64,000 nt of DNA, from NCBI RefSeq assembly GCF_029258205.1, contig NZ_JARHZJ010000041.1, positions 1 to 64,000 of the forward strand, given 5' to 3'. The notes beneath the pieces were generated by a model. The model made no database searches and was not told where the DNA came from. It worked only from the letters and a program-made list of their open reading frames with translations. Below are positions 8,849-17,340 of this stretch, piece after piece. Within the stretch, counting starts at the first letter, position 1. Each line of letters begins with the position of its first letter. The translations under genes were made by a program, and so were the position numbers. Source of the stretch: Clostridium sp. (GTDB lineage Bacteria > Bacillota > Clostridia > Clostridiales > Clostridiaceae).

Positions 8849-9565
8849 ATGAAAAAATTTTCTTTTCTACTATTTACATTAATATTTTCTTTTTCAACCT
8901 TAGCTACTTATCCCAAATATATTAAAGCAGCTAACTTAGAAGAAAATACAAAAAAAATTTTTTTAACCTTTGATGATGGTCCTGGTGGTAAAGTTACAGA
9001 AGAAATTTTAAACACTCTTAAAGAAAATAATGTGAAAGCTACATTTTTTTTAATAGGAGAGCTAGTAGAGAAACATCCTGATTTAGTAAAAAGAATGAAT
9101 GATGATGGTCACTCCATAGGTGTACACACATTTACACATGATAGAAATAAAATTTACAGAAATGATGCTTCATTCTTAGAAGAGAACTTAAAAGCTCAAG
9201 AAGCTATAGAAAAAGTTATTGGAAAGAAAGTATTTTCTCTTAGATTTCCATTCGGCTCTAATAATAGTACATATACCTTAAAAAGATCTTTAGTAGACTC
9301 CTTACATGAACAAGGTTTTAGAATATATGATTGGACAGTAGATAGCACTGATGCTCTTAATCCAACCTTAGACCCAAGTTCTATAATTCAAAAGTCAATT
9401 TCTAACTCGGATTATATAGTGCTTTTAATGCATTGTGGATACTCTAATAATAATTCTGCTAAAGCATTGCCATCAATAATAAAACATTTTAAATCAGCAG
9501 GATATAGTTTTGAAGTAATAGATGAAAATACTCCTGAAATTTATAGATTAAAAAATGAAGGTTGA
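8849..9565 (+). CDS. Secreted polysaccharide deacetylase
   Basis: This 238-residue protein has a signal peptide (KKFSFLLFTLIFSFS, residues about 2-16) and a NodB-type carbohydrate esterase 4 domain. Motif 1 is FDDGPG (about 40-45, catalytic Asp), motif 2 is SIGVHTFTHD (metal-binding histidines) and motif 3 is RFPFGSNN. Motif 5 reads LLMHCGYSN instead of the usual LLMHD. It probably removes acetyl groups from peptidoglycan sugars. The ribosome site AAGGAAGTG precedes the ATG. It is one of three deacetylase-fold proteins in the window, with 35903 and 58497. Confidence 0.88.
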   Translation: MKKFSFLLFTLIFSFSTLATYPKYIKAANLEENTKKIFLTFDDGPGGKVTEEILNTLKENNVKATFFLIGELVEKHPDLVKRMNDDGHSIGVHTFTHDRNKIYRNDASFLEENLKAQEAIEKVIGKKVFSLRFPFGSNNSTYTLKRSLVDSLHEQGFRIYDWTVDSTDALNPTLDPSSIIQKSISNSDYIVLLMHCGYSNNNSAKALPSIIKHFKSAGYSFEVIDENTPEIYRLKNEG

Positions 9566-9585
9566 GAATTTCTCTCAGCCTTTAT
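9558..9585. terminator. Terminator overlapping deacetylase stop
   Basis: A ten-pair stem AAGGTTGAGA / TCTCAGCCTT (one G-T pair) overlaps the stop codon and is followed by TTTATTT. It also faces the convergent gene ending at 9582. Confidence 0.7.
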
Positions 9586-10118
9586 TTAGTCCCTAAGCTT
9601 AAAATAGATTCAACTAAAGTTTTCGCTATACATGCTCCTTTTTCAATAACTTCAGATTCATTATTAATATTCAAATTTAAATATATTATTACACTTGGTT
9701 TATTTACATACAAAAGATTATAAACTTCTGAACTCTTAACCCCTTTATTCTTATAATTACTTAGTTCAAAAAATGAGCATATATTCTCTGCAAACTTTCT
9801 ACCTTTCGAATCAAACTCTTCTACAAAACAAAAGATTTCATTTTCCTTTGAAAAATCAATGTTTAAAGTAATATGCAAATCTGATTCACTTCTATTTACT
9901 CTTTTAACTATGCTTTTTAACTCTTCTCCATTTGAAATAAAAATTTCATTATATGGAGTATAATCAATAAATCTTAAATTATTTTTAACTTCTTCCTTTT
10001 TTAAAAAATAAATAATAGTTTGCTCAATCTTTTCTTTTAAATTATCTGATGTATCTTTATCTATAATATGACCTTTACCTAAGTCCAAACTTATAATGGC
10101 ACCTTGAGCTAAATACAT
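9582..10118 (-). CDS. Degenerate amidase_3-like protein
   Basis: The 178 residues follow the layout of zinc N-acetylmuramoyl-L-alanine amidases: an IISLDLGKGHII start resembling IxIDxGHGG, a central LHITLNID strand where the active enzymes have SIHxN, and a C-terminal VIIYLNLNINNESE strand where the family carries its catalytic Glu. The first ligand region and the Glu are altered, so it may be a non-catalytic relative or a sporulation-type protein. The fold is an inference from pattern. The start follows AGGAGG. Confidence 0.5.
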   Translation of the reverse strand: MYLAQGAIISLDLGKGHIIDKDTSDNLKEKIEQTIIYFLKKEEVKNNLRFIDYTPYNEIFISNGEELKSIVKRVNRSESDLHITLNIDFSKENEIFCFVEEFDSKGRKFAENICSFFELSNYKNKGVKSSEVYNLLYVNKPSVIIYLNLNINNESEVIEKGACIAKTLVESILSLGTK

Positions 10119-10237
10119 ATTTATCCTCCTATGTTAAAAGGTTCTAATTTATAATATGTGGTTCATTGATAAAGTGCCATTATCTTACTTATTTCACTAT
10201 CTTTTTATTTATAACATGTAAAAATTAATACGTTAAA

Positions 10238-10873
10238 CTATTTTCTTACTATAACCTTATCTCCATTTTCATAAACAAATAATTCTAATTGAGGATTAAT
10301 TTCTTCAACAAAGGCTTTTATCCATGCATTTCTTAAATTATGAAACTCAGCTACATCTCCTCTTACTTCACTCCAAAATCTTTCATGCAAATCTCTACTC
10401 ATATGCCAAACTATTTTTTCAGAAGAATTTTCTAAAACTTCATTAATTCTATCACAAGGCATACCATCTAGTATATAATTATTTAAAGAATTATATACTT
10501 CTAAAATATTTTCTCCATCTATTTGTCCTTTACACTCATTTGCATTTATTTTTCCCTGTCTTTCATAAAGCTCTATAAGTTCTTTTTTTATTTCCTTCTC
10601 TCCACTTAACATATTAGTTATGTAATATGCACATCTACCCTCAGCTGAATTTATTCTTGCTTCTAACCAGTCATGTATATTATTTTCATCTATTATTTCA
10701 TCTAAAGGTTTATTTGGAGTTTTTTCTCCAAAATTTAAATTGGCATAAGAAACCCAATTATCTACTGGCATATTTCTTTCCTTTGCCACTTTTAAAACTT
10801 CTTCCTCTAGATTTTCAAACCATTTTATTTTATCAAATAACCAAAAATGTATTTTACCTAAAAATAAGCTCAT
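10238..10873 (-). CDS. Conserved hypothetical protein
   Basis: This 211-residue soluble protein is rich in Glu, Lys and Trp and appears helical. A His-rich stretch, HMSRDLHERFWSEVRGDVA near residues 155-175, could be a functional centre. No signal peptide or membrane span is present. The ribosome site AGAGGTGAAAGT lies before the ATG. I did not recognise the family. Confidence 0.6.
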   Translation of the reverse strand: MSLFLGKIHFWLFDKIKWFENLEEEVLKVAKERNMPVDNWVSYANLNFGEKTPNKPLDEIIDENNIHDWLEARINSAEGRCAYYITNMLSGEKEIKKELIELYERQGKINANECKGQIDGENILEVYNSLNNYILDGMPCDRINEVLENSSEKIVWHMSRDLHERFWSEVRGDVAEFHNLRNAWIKAFVEEINPQLELFVYENGDKVIVRK

Positions 10874-11092
10874 ACTTTCACCTCTTAATATAATTTATAA
10901 ATCAATTATATTATATTTCTCTTTACCCTTCCGTAACACAAGTTACCATCAAGAGAATTTTTGTAAACTTTTTGTAAACAACACCTTTATTTCCTAATTA
11001 ATAACGTTTCAAATCGTTCTACGAAATTGTAAATGTACAATTTAAGTAATATAATAAAAATCGACTGTTTTATAAGGAGTTGATATATTTCA

Positions 11093-12748
11093 ATGTACAA
11101 ACCAAAATTAATTTCTCTTTTAAATGATAAAGAGAACGGATTTTCAAAAGAACAATTTTTTAAAGATTTAGTTGCTGGGATAATAGTTGCTATTATCGCA
11201 TTACCACTATCTATTGCATTAGGTATTTCTTCAGGAGTATCTCCTGAAAAAGGATTAATAACTGCAATTATAGCTGGATTCATAATTTCACTATTAGGTG
11301 GAAGTAGAGTTCAAATTGGTGGACCTACGGGTGCCTTTGTTGTTATAGTATTTGGTATTATACAAAATCACGGAATTGATGGACTAATAATTTCCACATT
11401 TATGGCTGGTATTATTCTTGTTTTATTTGGCTTATTAAGATTTGGTAGCTTAATAAAATACATACCTTATCCGATAACAGTAGGATTTACTTCCGGTATA
11501 GCTGTAACACTTTTCTCAACACAGGTTAAGGATTTTTTAGGACTTACAATGACTAAAACCCCTTCTCAATTCATACCTAAGTGGGAAGCTTACATATCTC
11601 ATATGAATACTACAAATTTTTACACATTAACTATAGGATTACTAGCACTTACTATTTTAATCTTTTGGCCAAAAGTAAATAAAAAGATTCCAGGATCTTT
11701 AATAGCCTTAATATTAACAACTTTAGTAGTATTTATATTTAATCTACCAGTCTCAACAATAGGAAGTCAATTTGGCAAAATAAGTTCAAATATTCCAATG
11801 CCTCATATTCCTAATCTAAACCTTAATACATTAAAAGCATTAGTAGGACCTGCTTTTACAATAGCTCTTTTATGTGGAATTGAATCATTACTATCTGCTG
11901 TTGTTTCAGATGGTATGATTGGAGATAAGCATAATTCAAATGCAGAACTTATAGCTCAAGGAGTGGCTAATATTGGTTCTTCTCTATTTGGAGGAATCCC
12001 TGCCACTGGAGCAATTGCTAGAACTGCTGCTAATGTTAAAAATGGAGGAAGAACTCCTATTGCAGGTATAGTTCATTCAATAACTTTATTACTTATAATG
12101 CTTGTGTTTATGCCTCTCGCTAAATTCATTCCATTAACTACTTTATCAGCAATATTAATAATTGTTTCATATAACATGAGTGAATGGAGAACTTTTAAGG
12201 CAATTCTTAAAGCTCCTAAAAGTGATATAGCTATATTACTAACAACATTTTTCTTAACAGTATTATTTGATCTAGTAATTGCTATAGGAATAGGAATGCT
12301 AGTTTCTATGTGCTTATTTATGAGAAGAGTTGCTACTTCTATAGAAGTAAATGAATTAAATGAGAATGACTGCTCTGATAAATCTAATATAGATACTGAT
12401 ATGGAAAATCTTAAGGTTGGAGAAAATGTATTAGTCTATGACATAAGAGGTCATCTTTTCTTTGGTGCTGTAGATACATTCATGAATACAATGAAAGAAA
12501 TAAATGATGATGCAAAAGTTCTTGTTTTAAGAATGAGACATACTAAAACTTTAGATGTTACAGGATATAAACAAATAAAAAACATAGCATTAAGTTGCAA
12601 GTCTCGTAATATTACTTTAATAATATCTGAATTACAAGAACAACCCAAAAAAGTTATGAGACTTATGGGCTTTATTGATACTTTAGGTGAAAATCATTTC
12701 GCTACAAATTTTGATGAAGCTTTAGAAAAAGCAAATTCTGTAATTTAG
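11093..12748 (+). CDS. SulP-family anion transporter with STAS domain
   Basis: This 551-residue inner-membrane protein has about 11-14 hydrophobic segments (residues 20-420) followed by a cytoplasmic STAS domain (about 445-551, LVYDIRGHLFFGAVD onward). The SulP marks are AIIALPLSIALGISSG near residue 35 and GGPTGAFVV near residue 78. The family moves sulfate, bicarbonate or other anions, and the substrate here is not known. The ribosome site AAGGAG is about 13 bp from the ATG, unusually far. The gene is monocistronic. Confidence 0.87.
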   Translation: MYKPKLISLLNDKENGFSKEQFFKDLVAGIIVAIIALPLSIALGISSGVSPEKGLITAIIAGFIISLLGGSRVQIGGPTGAFVVIVFGIIQNHGIDGLIISTFMAGIILVLFGLLRFGSLIKYIPYPITVGFTSGIAVTLFSTQVKDFLGLTMTKTPSQFIPKWEAYISHMNTTNFYTLTIGLLALTILIFWPKVNKKIPGSLIALILTTLVVFIFNLPVSTIGSQFGKISSNIPMPHIPNLNLNTLKALVGPAFTIALLCGIESLLSAVVSDGMIGDKHNSNAELIAQGVANIGSSLFGGIPATGAIARTAANVKNGGRTPIAGIVHSITLLLIMLVFMPLAKFIPLTTLSAILIIVSYNMSEWRTFKAILKAPKSDIAILLTTFFLTVLFDLVIAIGIGMLVSMCLFMRRVATSIEVNELNENDCSDKSNIDTDMENLKVGENVLVYDIRGHLFFGAVDTFMNTMKEINDDAKVLVLRMRHTKTLDVTGYKQIKNIALSCKSRNITLIISELQEQPKKVMRLMGFIDTLGENHFATNFDEALEKANSVI

Positions 12749-12756
12749 AATAACAT

Positions 12757-12808
12757 ATATTAGACTGTAAGGATATTTTTTAAATAAAATTCCCTACAGT
12801 CTAATATG
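12757..12808. terminator. Terminator between sulP and cbiO
   Basis: ATATTAGACTGTA (12757 on) pairs with TACAGTCTAATAT (ending 12808), with T-rich loop and flanks, between convergent genes. Confidence 0.75.
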
Positions 12809-12819
12809 ATTTTTATAAA

Positions 12820-13545
12820 TTAAATTATATTATTATCTTCTAGAAATTGCTTATCTGAACATACATTATTAAAATTATCATCTCTTATAATTTTATGATC
12901 ATCTGAAAATACAATAGCCCTATTAAATACATCTTTGATATATTCAAACTCATGAGTTGAACAAATTATTGTCTTTCCACTTTTATTAAGTTCTATAAGA
13001 AGTTCTCTTATAAATTTTTTACCTTTTGGATCTATTTCATTTAAAGGTTCATCTAAAACTAATATTTCAGGATTCAAAGCTAAAACACTAGCTATAGCAA
13101 CCCTCTTCTTTTCTCCTCCACTTAATTTATAAGATTCTTTATATTTTAATTTTTCTATACTTAATAATTTAAGACAATCATTAACTCTAACATCTATTTC
13201 TTCTTTACTTAATCCCATTTGCATAGGACCAAAAGCTATTTCATCATAGACATCTGGACAAAAAAGTTGAACATCAGAATTTTGAAATATAAAACCTATT
13301 TTTTTATGAAATCTCTTAGAAAATAAATTATCTTCTAAATTCTTCTTTGTTATTTCTTCTCCATCTAAAATATACTTTCCTTTTGATGGAAGCAAAATAC
13401 CATTTAATATTTTTAATAATGTTGTTTTTCCACTTCCATTAGGACCAATTAACGCAATTGCTTCTCCTTTATTTATAGTTAAGTTTATATCTTCAAGAAC
13501 AATTTCATCTTTATACTTAAAGGATAAATCCTCTAATTTAATCAT
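12820..13545 (-). CDS. cbiO: Cobalt/nickel ECF transporter ATPase CbiO
   Basis: This 241-residue ABC ATPase energises cobalt or nickel import with CbiQ and CbiM. Visible motifs are GPNGSGKTTLL (Walker A, about residue 36), LSGGEKKR (signature), LVLDEPLNEIDP (Walker B) and the STHEF switch His. The start at 13545 (MIKLEDL) is chosen over the longer frame from 13566 because AGGAG lies about 8 bp before it. It is the last gene of the cbiM-cbiQ-cbiO operon. Confidence 0.88.
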   Translation of the reverse strand: MIKLEDLSFKYKDEIVLEDINLTINKGEAIALIGPNGSGKTTLLKILNGILLPSKGKYILDGEEITKKNLEDNLFSKRFHKKIGFIFQNSDVQLFCPDVYDEIAFGPMQMGLSKEEIDVRVNDCLKLLSIEKLKYKESYKLSGGEKKRVAIASVLALNPEILVLDEPLNEIDPKGKKFIRELLIELNKSGKTIICSTHEFEYIKDVFNRAIVFSDDHKIIRDDNFNNVCSDKQFLEDNNII

Positions 13546-13569
13546 ATATATACTCTCCTGTATCAATAC

Positions 13570-14367
13570 TTATATTACAAAAAAAGCACCAATCATCAAA
13601 CAAGTTATTGCACAATATATATAGTCATTCAAATGTAATTCAACTTTGTGCCTTGACTTAAATTCTCCATTAAAGCCTCTACATTCCATTGCAGAATACA
13701 TTTCATCACCCATATTTTTTGACTTTAAAAATAAAATACCTATTATTTTTGATAAAGATTGTCTTTTATTATTATTTTTCCCAACTGATTTTAATTTTAA
13801 TGAATATAACATATTAAGAGAAAAATCACCTAATATATATATATATCTTATTGTTATATCAAATACAAGTATGAAAATATCTGGAATAGCAAAAACTTTA
13901 AGAGATTTTATTGCATCACTCCATTTTGTAGTATAAGAAAAAGTATTAACCATAAGTACTGTTATAAATATTTTCAAAATCAAATTTCGACAATTTACAA
14001 AACTATTTCCTAATAATAAAGATGGCGCTAACATTATAATAGTAAAAATAGGAATAGTAATACTTGTTTTTAATATTTTCTTAATATCATTACCATCTAA
14101 AGTAGCTAGACAAATCATTGAATATGCTAAAGAACAAAAAATATAATGAACATTTCTAGTTAATGATAAAAAAATTATAATTAAAAATGTTGATGCTAAT
14201 TTTACAGTAGGATTAATTTTATAAATAAAACCATTATACTTTTCATTGTCTCTCTTAATTTTAGATAAAACTCCAACAAAAGCTAATATGGTTTTATCTA
14301 GAAACCCTTCTTTATCTGCCTTTGGTTCATATACATCAGTTTTTAATAACCAATCATTTATTTTCAT
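13570..14367 (-). CDS. cbiQ: Cobalt/nickel ECF transporter transmembrane subunit CbiQ
   Basis: This 265-residue membrane protein has about five hydrophobic helices and the T-component signature near the C-terminus (SAMECRGFNG, following an LKSVGKNNN stretch), which couples to the ATPase. It forms the ECF module with CbiO, directly downstream. No substrate residues are in this subunit. Confidence 0.85.
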   Translation of the reverse strand: MKINDWLLKTDVYEPKADKEGFLDKTILAFVGVLSKIKRDNEKYNGFIYKINPTVKLASTFLIIIFLSLTRNVHYIFCSLAYSMICLATLDGNDIKKILKTSITIPIFTIIMLAPSLLLGNSFVNCRNLILKIFITVLMVNTFSYTTKWSDAIKSLKVFAIPDIFILVFDITIRYIYILGDFSLNMLYSLKLKSVGKNNNKRQSLSKIIGILFLKSKNMGDEMYSAMECRGFNGEFKSRHKVELHLNDYIYCAITCLMIGAFFVI

Positions 14368-14448
14368 ACTAAACTTCTTCTTTCATTAATAAATTAACAC
14401 TCAATAAATATATTGAATCATAATTTTTTTTATCCATTTACTAAATAT

Positions 14449-15444
14449 CTAGTTTTCTTTGACAAACAAGTTACTAATTAATTTAAATATTATAATTAAT
14501 GTAGCTACACCTATTATTGCAGATATTATATATCCAACAATATTATTAGTACCACTTATATTATATCCATCTGCAAAAGCATGAAAAGACGAAGATACTT
14601 CCATTCCTTTTGGGACATATCCTAAAAGTGATTGTATTTCCTCTGTGCTCCACTCTCCCCAAGCAGCACCTGAAGCTAATAATCCTAATGGTGTTAATCC
14701 TATTGCTACAATTATTGGTAGTAAAATTGTTTTTCTAAAAAAACCAACATTTGACTTAACTTTTCCTTTATCTTTTGAAAAGTCTGTAATTAGATCTGGA
14801 ATTACTTTTTTAATATACGCATAAACTCCTACAGTTATTGCTCCTTCAACTAACCCAATTATTAAATGAGTAAAAAGCATTGCAGGTACTGACACACTTA
14901 ATGAATACGGACAATATAAGGCATGTCCTAAAGAATCCTTAAATAATAAAGGTTGAATACCAAACTCTATAGAAGCACAAAAACTAGCTAAATTTAATCC
15001 TAAATAACCTGCTATAAATGCGGATATATATTCTCCCTTTTCGCCTTTTATTTTAGACTTTAAAAATTTATAAATATAATAACCTGCAAAAGGCATTATA
15101 AACGCCATATTAAATGCATTTGCACCAAATGCAAGAATTCCACCATCTCCAAAGAATAAAGCTTGTATTAACAAAACTATACTAACCGATATGGTAGCCG
15201 CAGCAGGTCCTAAGAGTATTGCAATTAGTACTGCTCCAACTGCATGAGCTGTTGTTCCCCCTGGAGCTGGAACATTAAACATCATTGCTAAGAATGAAAA
15301 CGCTGCACAAACTCCTAAAATTGGTATTTTCTTTTTACTCATTTCTTTCTTAACTTTACTTATAGCATATTTCCAAACCGGAACCATAGCTACTCCCATA
15401 ACTGCACAAGTTGATGGACTTAAATAATTTTCTGGTATATGCAT
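14449..15444 (-). CDS. cbiM: Cobalt/nickel substrate-specific component CbiM with fused CbiN-like tail
   Basis: This 331-residue membrane protein starts MHIPENYLSPSTC, the N-terminal loop that coordinates Co or Ni in CbiM/NikM. The M domain runs to about residue 205. A C-terminal PDGLE/CbiN-like part follows (two helices around ILLPIIVAIGLTPLGLLASG and YIISAIIGVATLIIIF), so no separate cbiN is needed. No cobalamin riboswitch is seen upstream, only a 49-bp tandem repeat, so nickel is at least as likely as cobalt. It is the first gene of the operon. Confidence 0.85.
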   Translation of the reverse strand: MHIPENYLSPSTCAVMGVAMVPVWKYAISKVKKEMSKKKIPILGVCAAFSFLAMMFNVPAPGGTTAHAVGAVLIAILLGPAAATISVSIVLLIQALFFGDGGILAFGANAFNMAFIMPFAGYYIYKFLKSKIKGEKGEYISAFIAGYLGLNLASFCASIEFGIQPLLFKDSLGHALYCPYSLSVSVPAMLFTHLIIGLVEGAITVGVYAYIKKVIPDLITDFSKDKGKVKSNVGFFRKTILLPIIVAIGLTPLGLLASGAAWGEWSTEEIQSLLGYVPKGMEVSSSFHAFADGYNISGTNNIVGYIISAIIGVATLIIIFKLISNLFVKEN

Positions 15445-15445
15445 A

Positions 15446-15543
15446 AAATCAACCCCTTTATTAACTATTTATCGACATATTTAATATTTGTTTTAAATCA
15501 ACTCCTTCACTAATAATTTGTCGACACATTTCATCTTTATTTT
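15446..15543. repeat. 49-bp tandem duplication in cbiM leader
   Basis: Two adjacent 49-bp units (15446-15494 and 15495-15543) match at 39 positions by my count. Each contains a GGAGTTGATTT or GGGGTTGATTT ribosome-site-like stretch and a TGTCGA(C/T)A box on the minus strand. The copy proximal to cbiM supplies the actual ribosome site. TGTCGACA in the distal copy is a perfect palindrome and could be an operator. Confidence 0.7.
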
Positions 15544-15604
15544 ACATCCAATTAAATATTTATTCAATAGTTTTGTATATTTTATAAATTAATTTTAAAA
15601 AAAT

Positions 15605-15650
15605 AAGGTTTGAGTTAAAATATTTTAAAAATTTCAACTCAAACCTTTTT
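15605..15650. terminator. Terminator downstream of 50-residue gene
   Basis: GGTTTGAGTT (15607-15616) pairs with AACTCAAACC (15636-15645), flanked by A-rich and T-rich tracts. It follows the small minus-strand gene ending at 15659. Confidence 0.75.
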
Positions 15651-15658
15651 ACTATCTT

Positions 15659-15811
15659 TTATTCTTCAAATTCTATATTTCGTAACTCTAACCCTGAATT
15701 TTCCATATCATTCTTATCTTTTTGCTTTTTGTCATATAATAATGATGCTACAAAAGCACTTCCTGCTAGAGCTAATAGAGCAAGTTTTCCTTTTTTTATT
15801 TTTTTACTCAT
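15659..15811 (-). CDS. Small 50-residue protein with hydrophobic segment
   Basis: A 50-codon gene starts MSKKIKKGKLALLALAGS, a basic N-terminus followed by one hydrophobic segment (about residues 10-26), and ends in an acidic tail (NIEFEE). A good ribosome site, GAGGTGAG, lies 4 bp before the ATG and a strong terminator follows, so it is very probably expressed. No family was recognised. Confidence 0.65.
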   Translation of the reverse strand: MSKKIKKGKLALLALAGSAFVASLLYDKKQKDKNDMENSGLELRNIEFEE

Positions 15812-15887
15812 AATCTCACCTCACCACATTTATATATTTATATAGGATTAATTATTAAGCCTACAATGAAATTTAAAATATGTTATT

Positions 15888-16853
15888 CTATCTATTTAAA
15901 TCGTATTTTTCTTCTTCCCAAGTTGTTTTTTCTAACTTAGCTAAAACGGTATCTAAAGCCATATCTGGATGAATTGTTTCCTCATGTGATATTGTTATAT
16001 TAGACATTGTTATAGCAAATTTAACAGTATCTTCTATAGGCATTTCATTCATATATCCGTATCCTAATCCAGCTACAAAAGAGTCCCCTGCTCCTGTAAC
16101 ATTTTTAACTTCAACTTCTGTTGCTTTTATTTTACCGCAAGATAAACCGTCACTATAGAATATACCGTCAGCATCTAAACTTATAAATACCTTTTTAATT
16201 CCTAAACCTAAAAAATAATTACTTGCCTTTATTAAATCCTCTGTATCTGTTATAGGGAAACCTGCTAATATTTCAGCTTCATGTCTATTAGGTTTTATTG
16301 TATGGAAATCCTTTATAAGATGTTTTACCCAGCTTGCTTTTTCAGCTGATACTGGATCTAAGATAAAATTAGTTTTATTCTTAAAGTTTTTTAATAAATA
16401 CTCCATTATTTCTGGATTATCAGAATCTAAAACTGTATATTCAGCATTCTCAAAGATTTCTCTTTTAGAATCTATAAAATCAGTATTCATAGCTCCTATA
16501 CTTTTCATATCTGCAATAGCTGAAACCATTTCACCATTTTCATCTAAAATAGCTAAGTAAGTTGGTGTACTTCCACCTTCTATAATCATAGAATCATCCA
16601 TATGATATCCTATTTTCTTTGAGTGTTCTACTATGCTATTCCCATTCTCATCATTGCCTAATATTGACATAAAATTAGTATTTACGCCTACTCTTGCCAT
16701 ATTTTCAGCAATGTTTCTGCAAACTCCCCCAAAAGATATCTTTACATGACCTGGTGTTGAGTTATATGGTCTATAACTAGCCTTGCTAAATCCAAATACA
16801 TCCACTACAGAAGCTCCAAACACCAATAAATATGGTTCTTTTCTTAAGTTCAT
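15888..16853 (-). CDS. PfkB-family carbohydrate kinase (pseudouridine kinase-like)
   Basis: This 321-residue ribokinase-fold enzyme has ISFGGVCRNIAENMARVG near the N-terminus and the C-terminal PfkB signature NVTGAGDSFVAGLGYGY with its catalytic Asp. LDPVSAEKASW and IKPNRHEAEIL are typical of the pseudouridine kinase branch. It would phosphorylate pseudouridine or a similar nucleoside in the cytoplasm. No pseudouridine glycosidase gene is adjacent, so the substrate remains tentative. The small DUF4250 gene lies 40 bp upstream on the same strand. Confidence 0.8.
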   Translation of the reverse strand: MNLRKEPYLLVFGASVVDVFGFSKASYRPYNSTPGHVKISFGGVCRNIAENMARVGVNTNFMSILGNDENGNSIVEHSKKIGYHMDDSMIIEGGSTPTYLAILDENGEMVSAIADMKSIGAMNTDFIDSKREIFENAEYTVLDSDNPEIMEYLLKNFKNKTNFILDPVSAEKASWVKHLIKDFHTIKPNRHEAEILAGFPITDTEDLIKASNYFLGLGIKKVFISLDADGIFYSDGLSCGKIKATEVEVKNVTGAGDSFVAGLGYGYMNEMPIEDTVKFAITMSNITISHEETIHPDMALDTVLAKLEKTTWEEEKYDLNR

Positions 16854-16892
16854 TTAATTAATCCTCCCTATTTAAAAAAACATAAATTATAA

Positions 16893-17087
16893 TTATTCAG
16901 CAACAAACTGATTATTTTCACTATTATATATGTATCCACATTCTTTAAGTCTTTGTCCAATAACTTCTTTTTCAATTCCTAAATCATCACACATACTATC
17001 TATATTGCTATAATAATCTCTTAATTTTAAATTTATAATACTAAGTAACATATACGGATCCATCTCTCTATAGTTTCCAATGTCCAT
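16893..17087 (-). CDS. DUF4250 protein
   Basis: This 64-residue protein matches the DUF4250 pattern: MDPYMLLSIINLKLRD near the start, LCDDL-like helix SMCDDLGIEKEVIGQRL, and a GYIYNSENNQF end. The function is unknown. It lies 40 bp upstream of the kinase gene on the same strand, so cotranscription is likely. AAGGAGAG precedes the ATG. Confidence 0.75.
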   Translation of the reverse strand: MDIGNYREMDPYMLLSIINLKLRDYYSNIDSMCDDLGIEKEVIGQRLKECGYIYNSENNQFVAE

Positions 17088-17205
17088 TATAAAAATCTCT
17101 CCTTAAAAAAATTCTTTAATATTATTATATACAACTTATTTAACTTCTACAATTTTTTATTTAATTTATTATCACATTTTAATAAATCTGCATAGTATGT
17201 TATTA

Positions 17206-17246
17206 GGTTACTTATAAGACAATACCTCACTTATAATAAGTTAACC
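17206..17246. promoter_or_regulatory. Inverted repeat upstream of DUF4250/kinase genes
   Basis: GGTTACTTAT (17206-17215) and ATAAGTTAACC (17236-17246) are complementary apart from one extra base. They lie about 120 bp upstream of the DUF4250 start and could be an operator or leader hairpin. Confidence 0.35.
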
Positions 17247-17307
17247 TCCTGTTTAAAAAATCACTATAACTCTTACTATACTATATTTACTTCTTTGCAT
17301 TTACAAT

Positions 17308-17334
17308 AAAAACCGTTGATAATCAACGGTTTTT
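17308..17334. terminator. Terminator of MATE gene
   Basis: AAAAACCGTTGAT and its complement form a near-continuous 12-13 bp stem with T and A runs, 7 bp past the MATE stop codon. Confidence 0.85.
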
Positions 17335-17340
17335 ATTATT

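Noticed and set aside
15446-15600. Cobalamin riboswitch upstream of cbiM
   Set aside because: The leader is too short and has none of the conserved B12-box sequence; only the 49-bp repeat is present.
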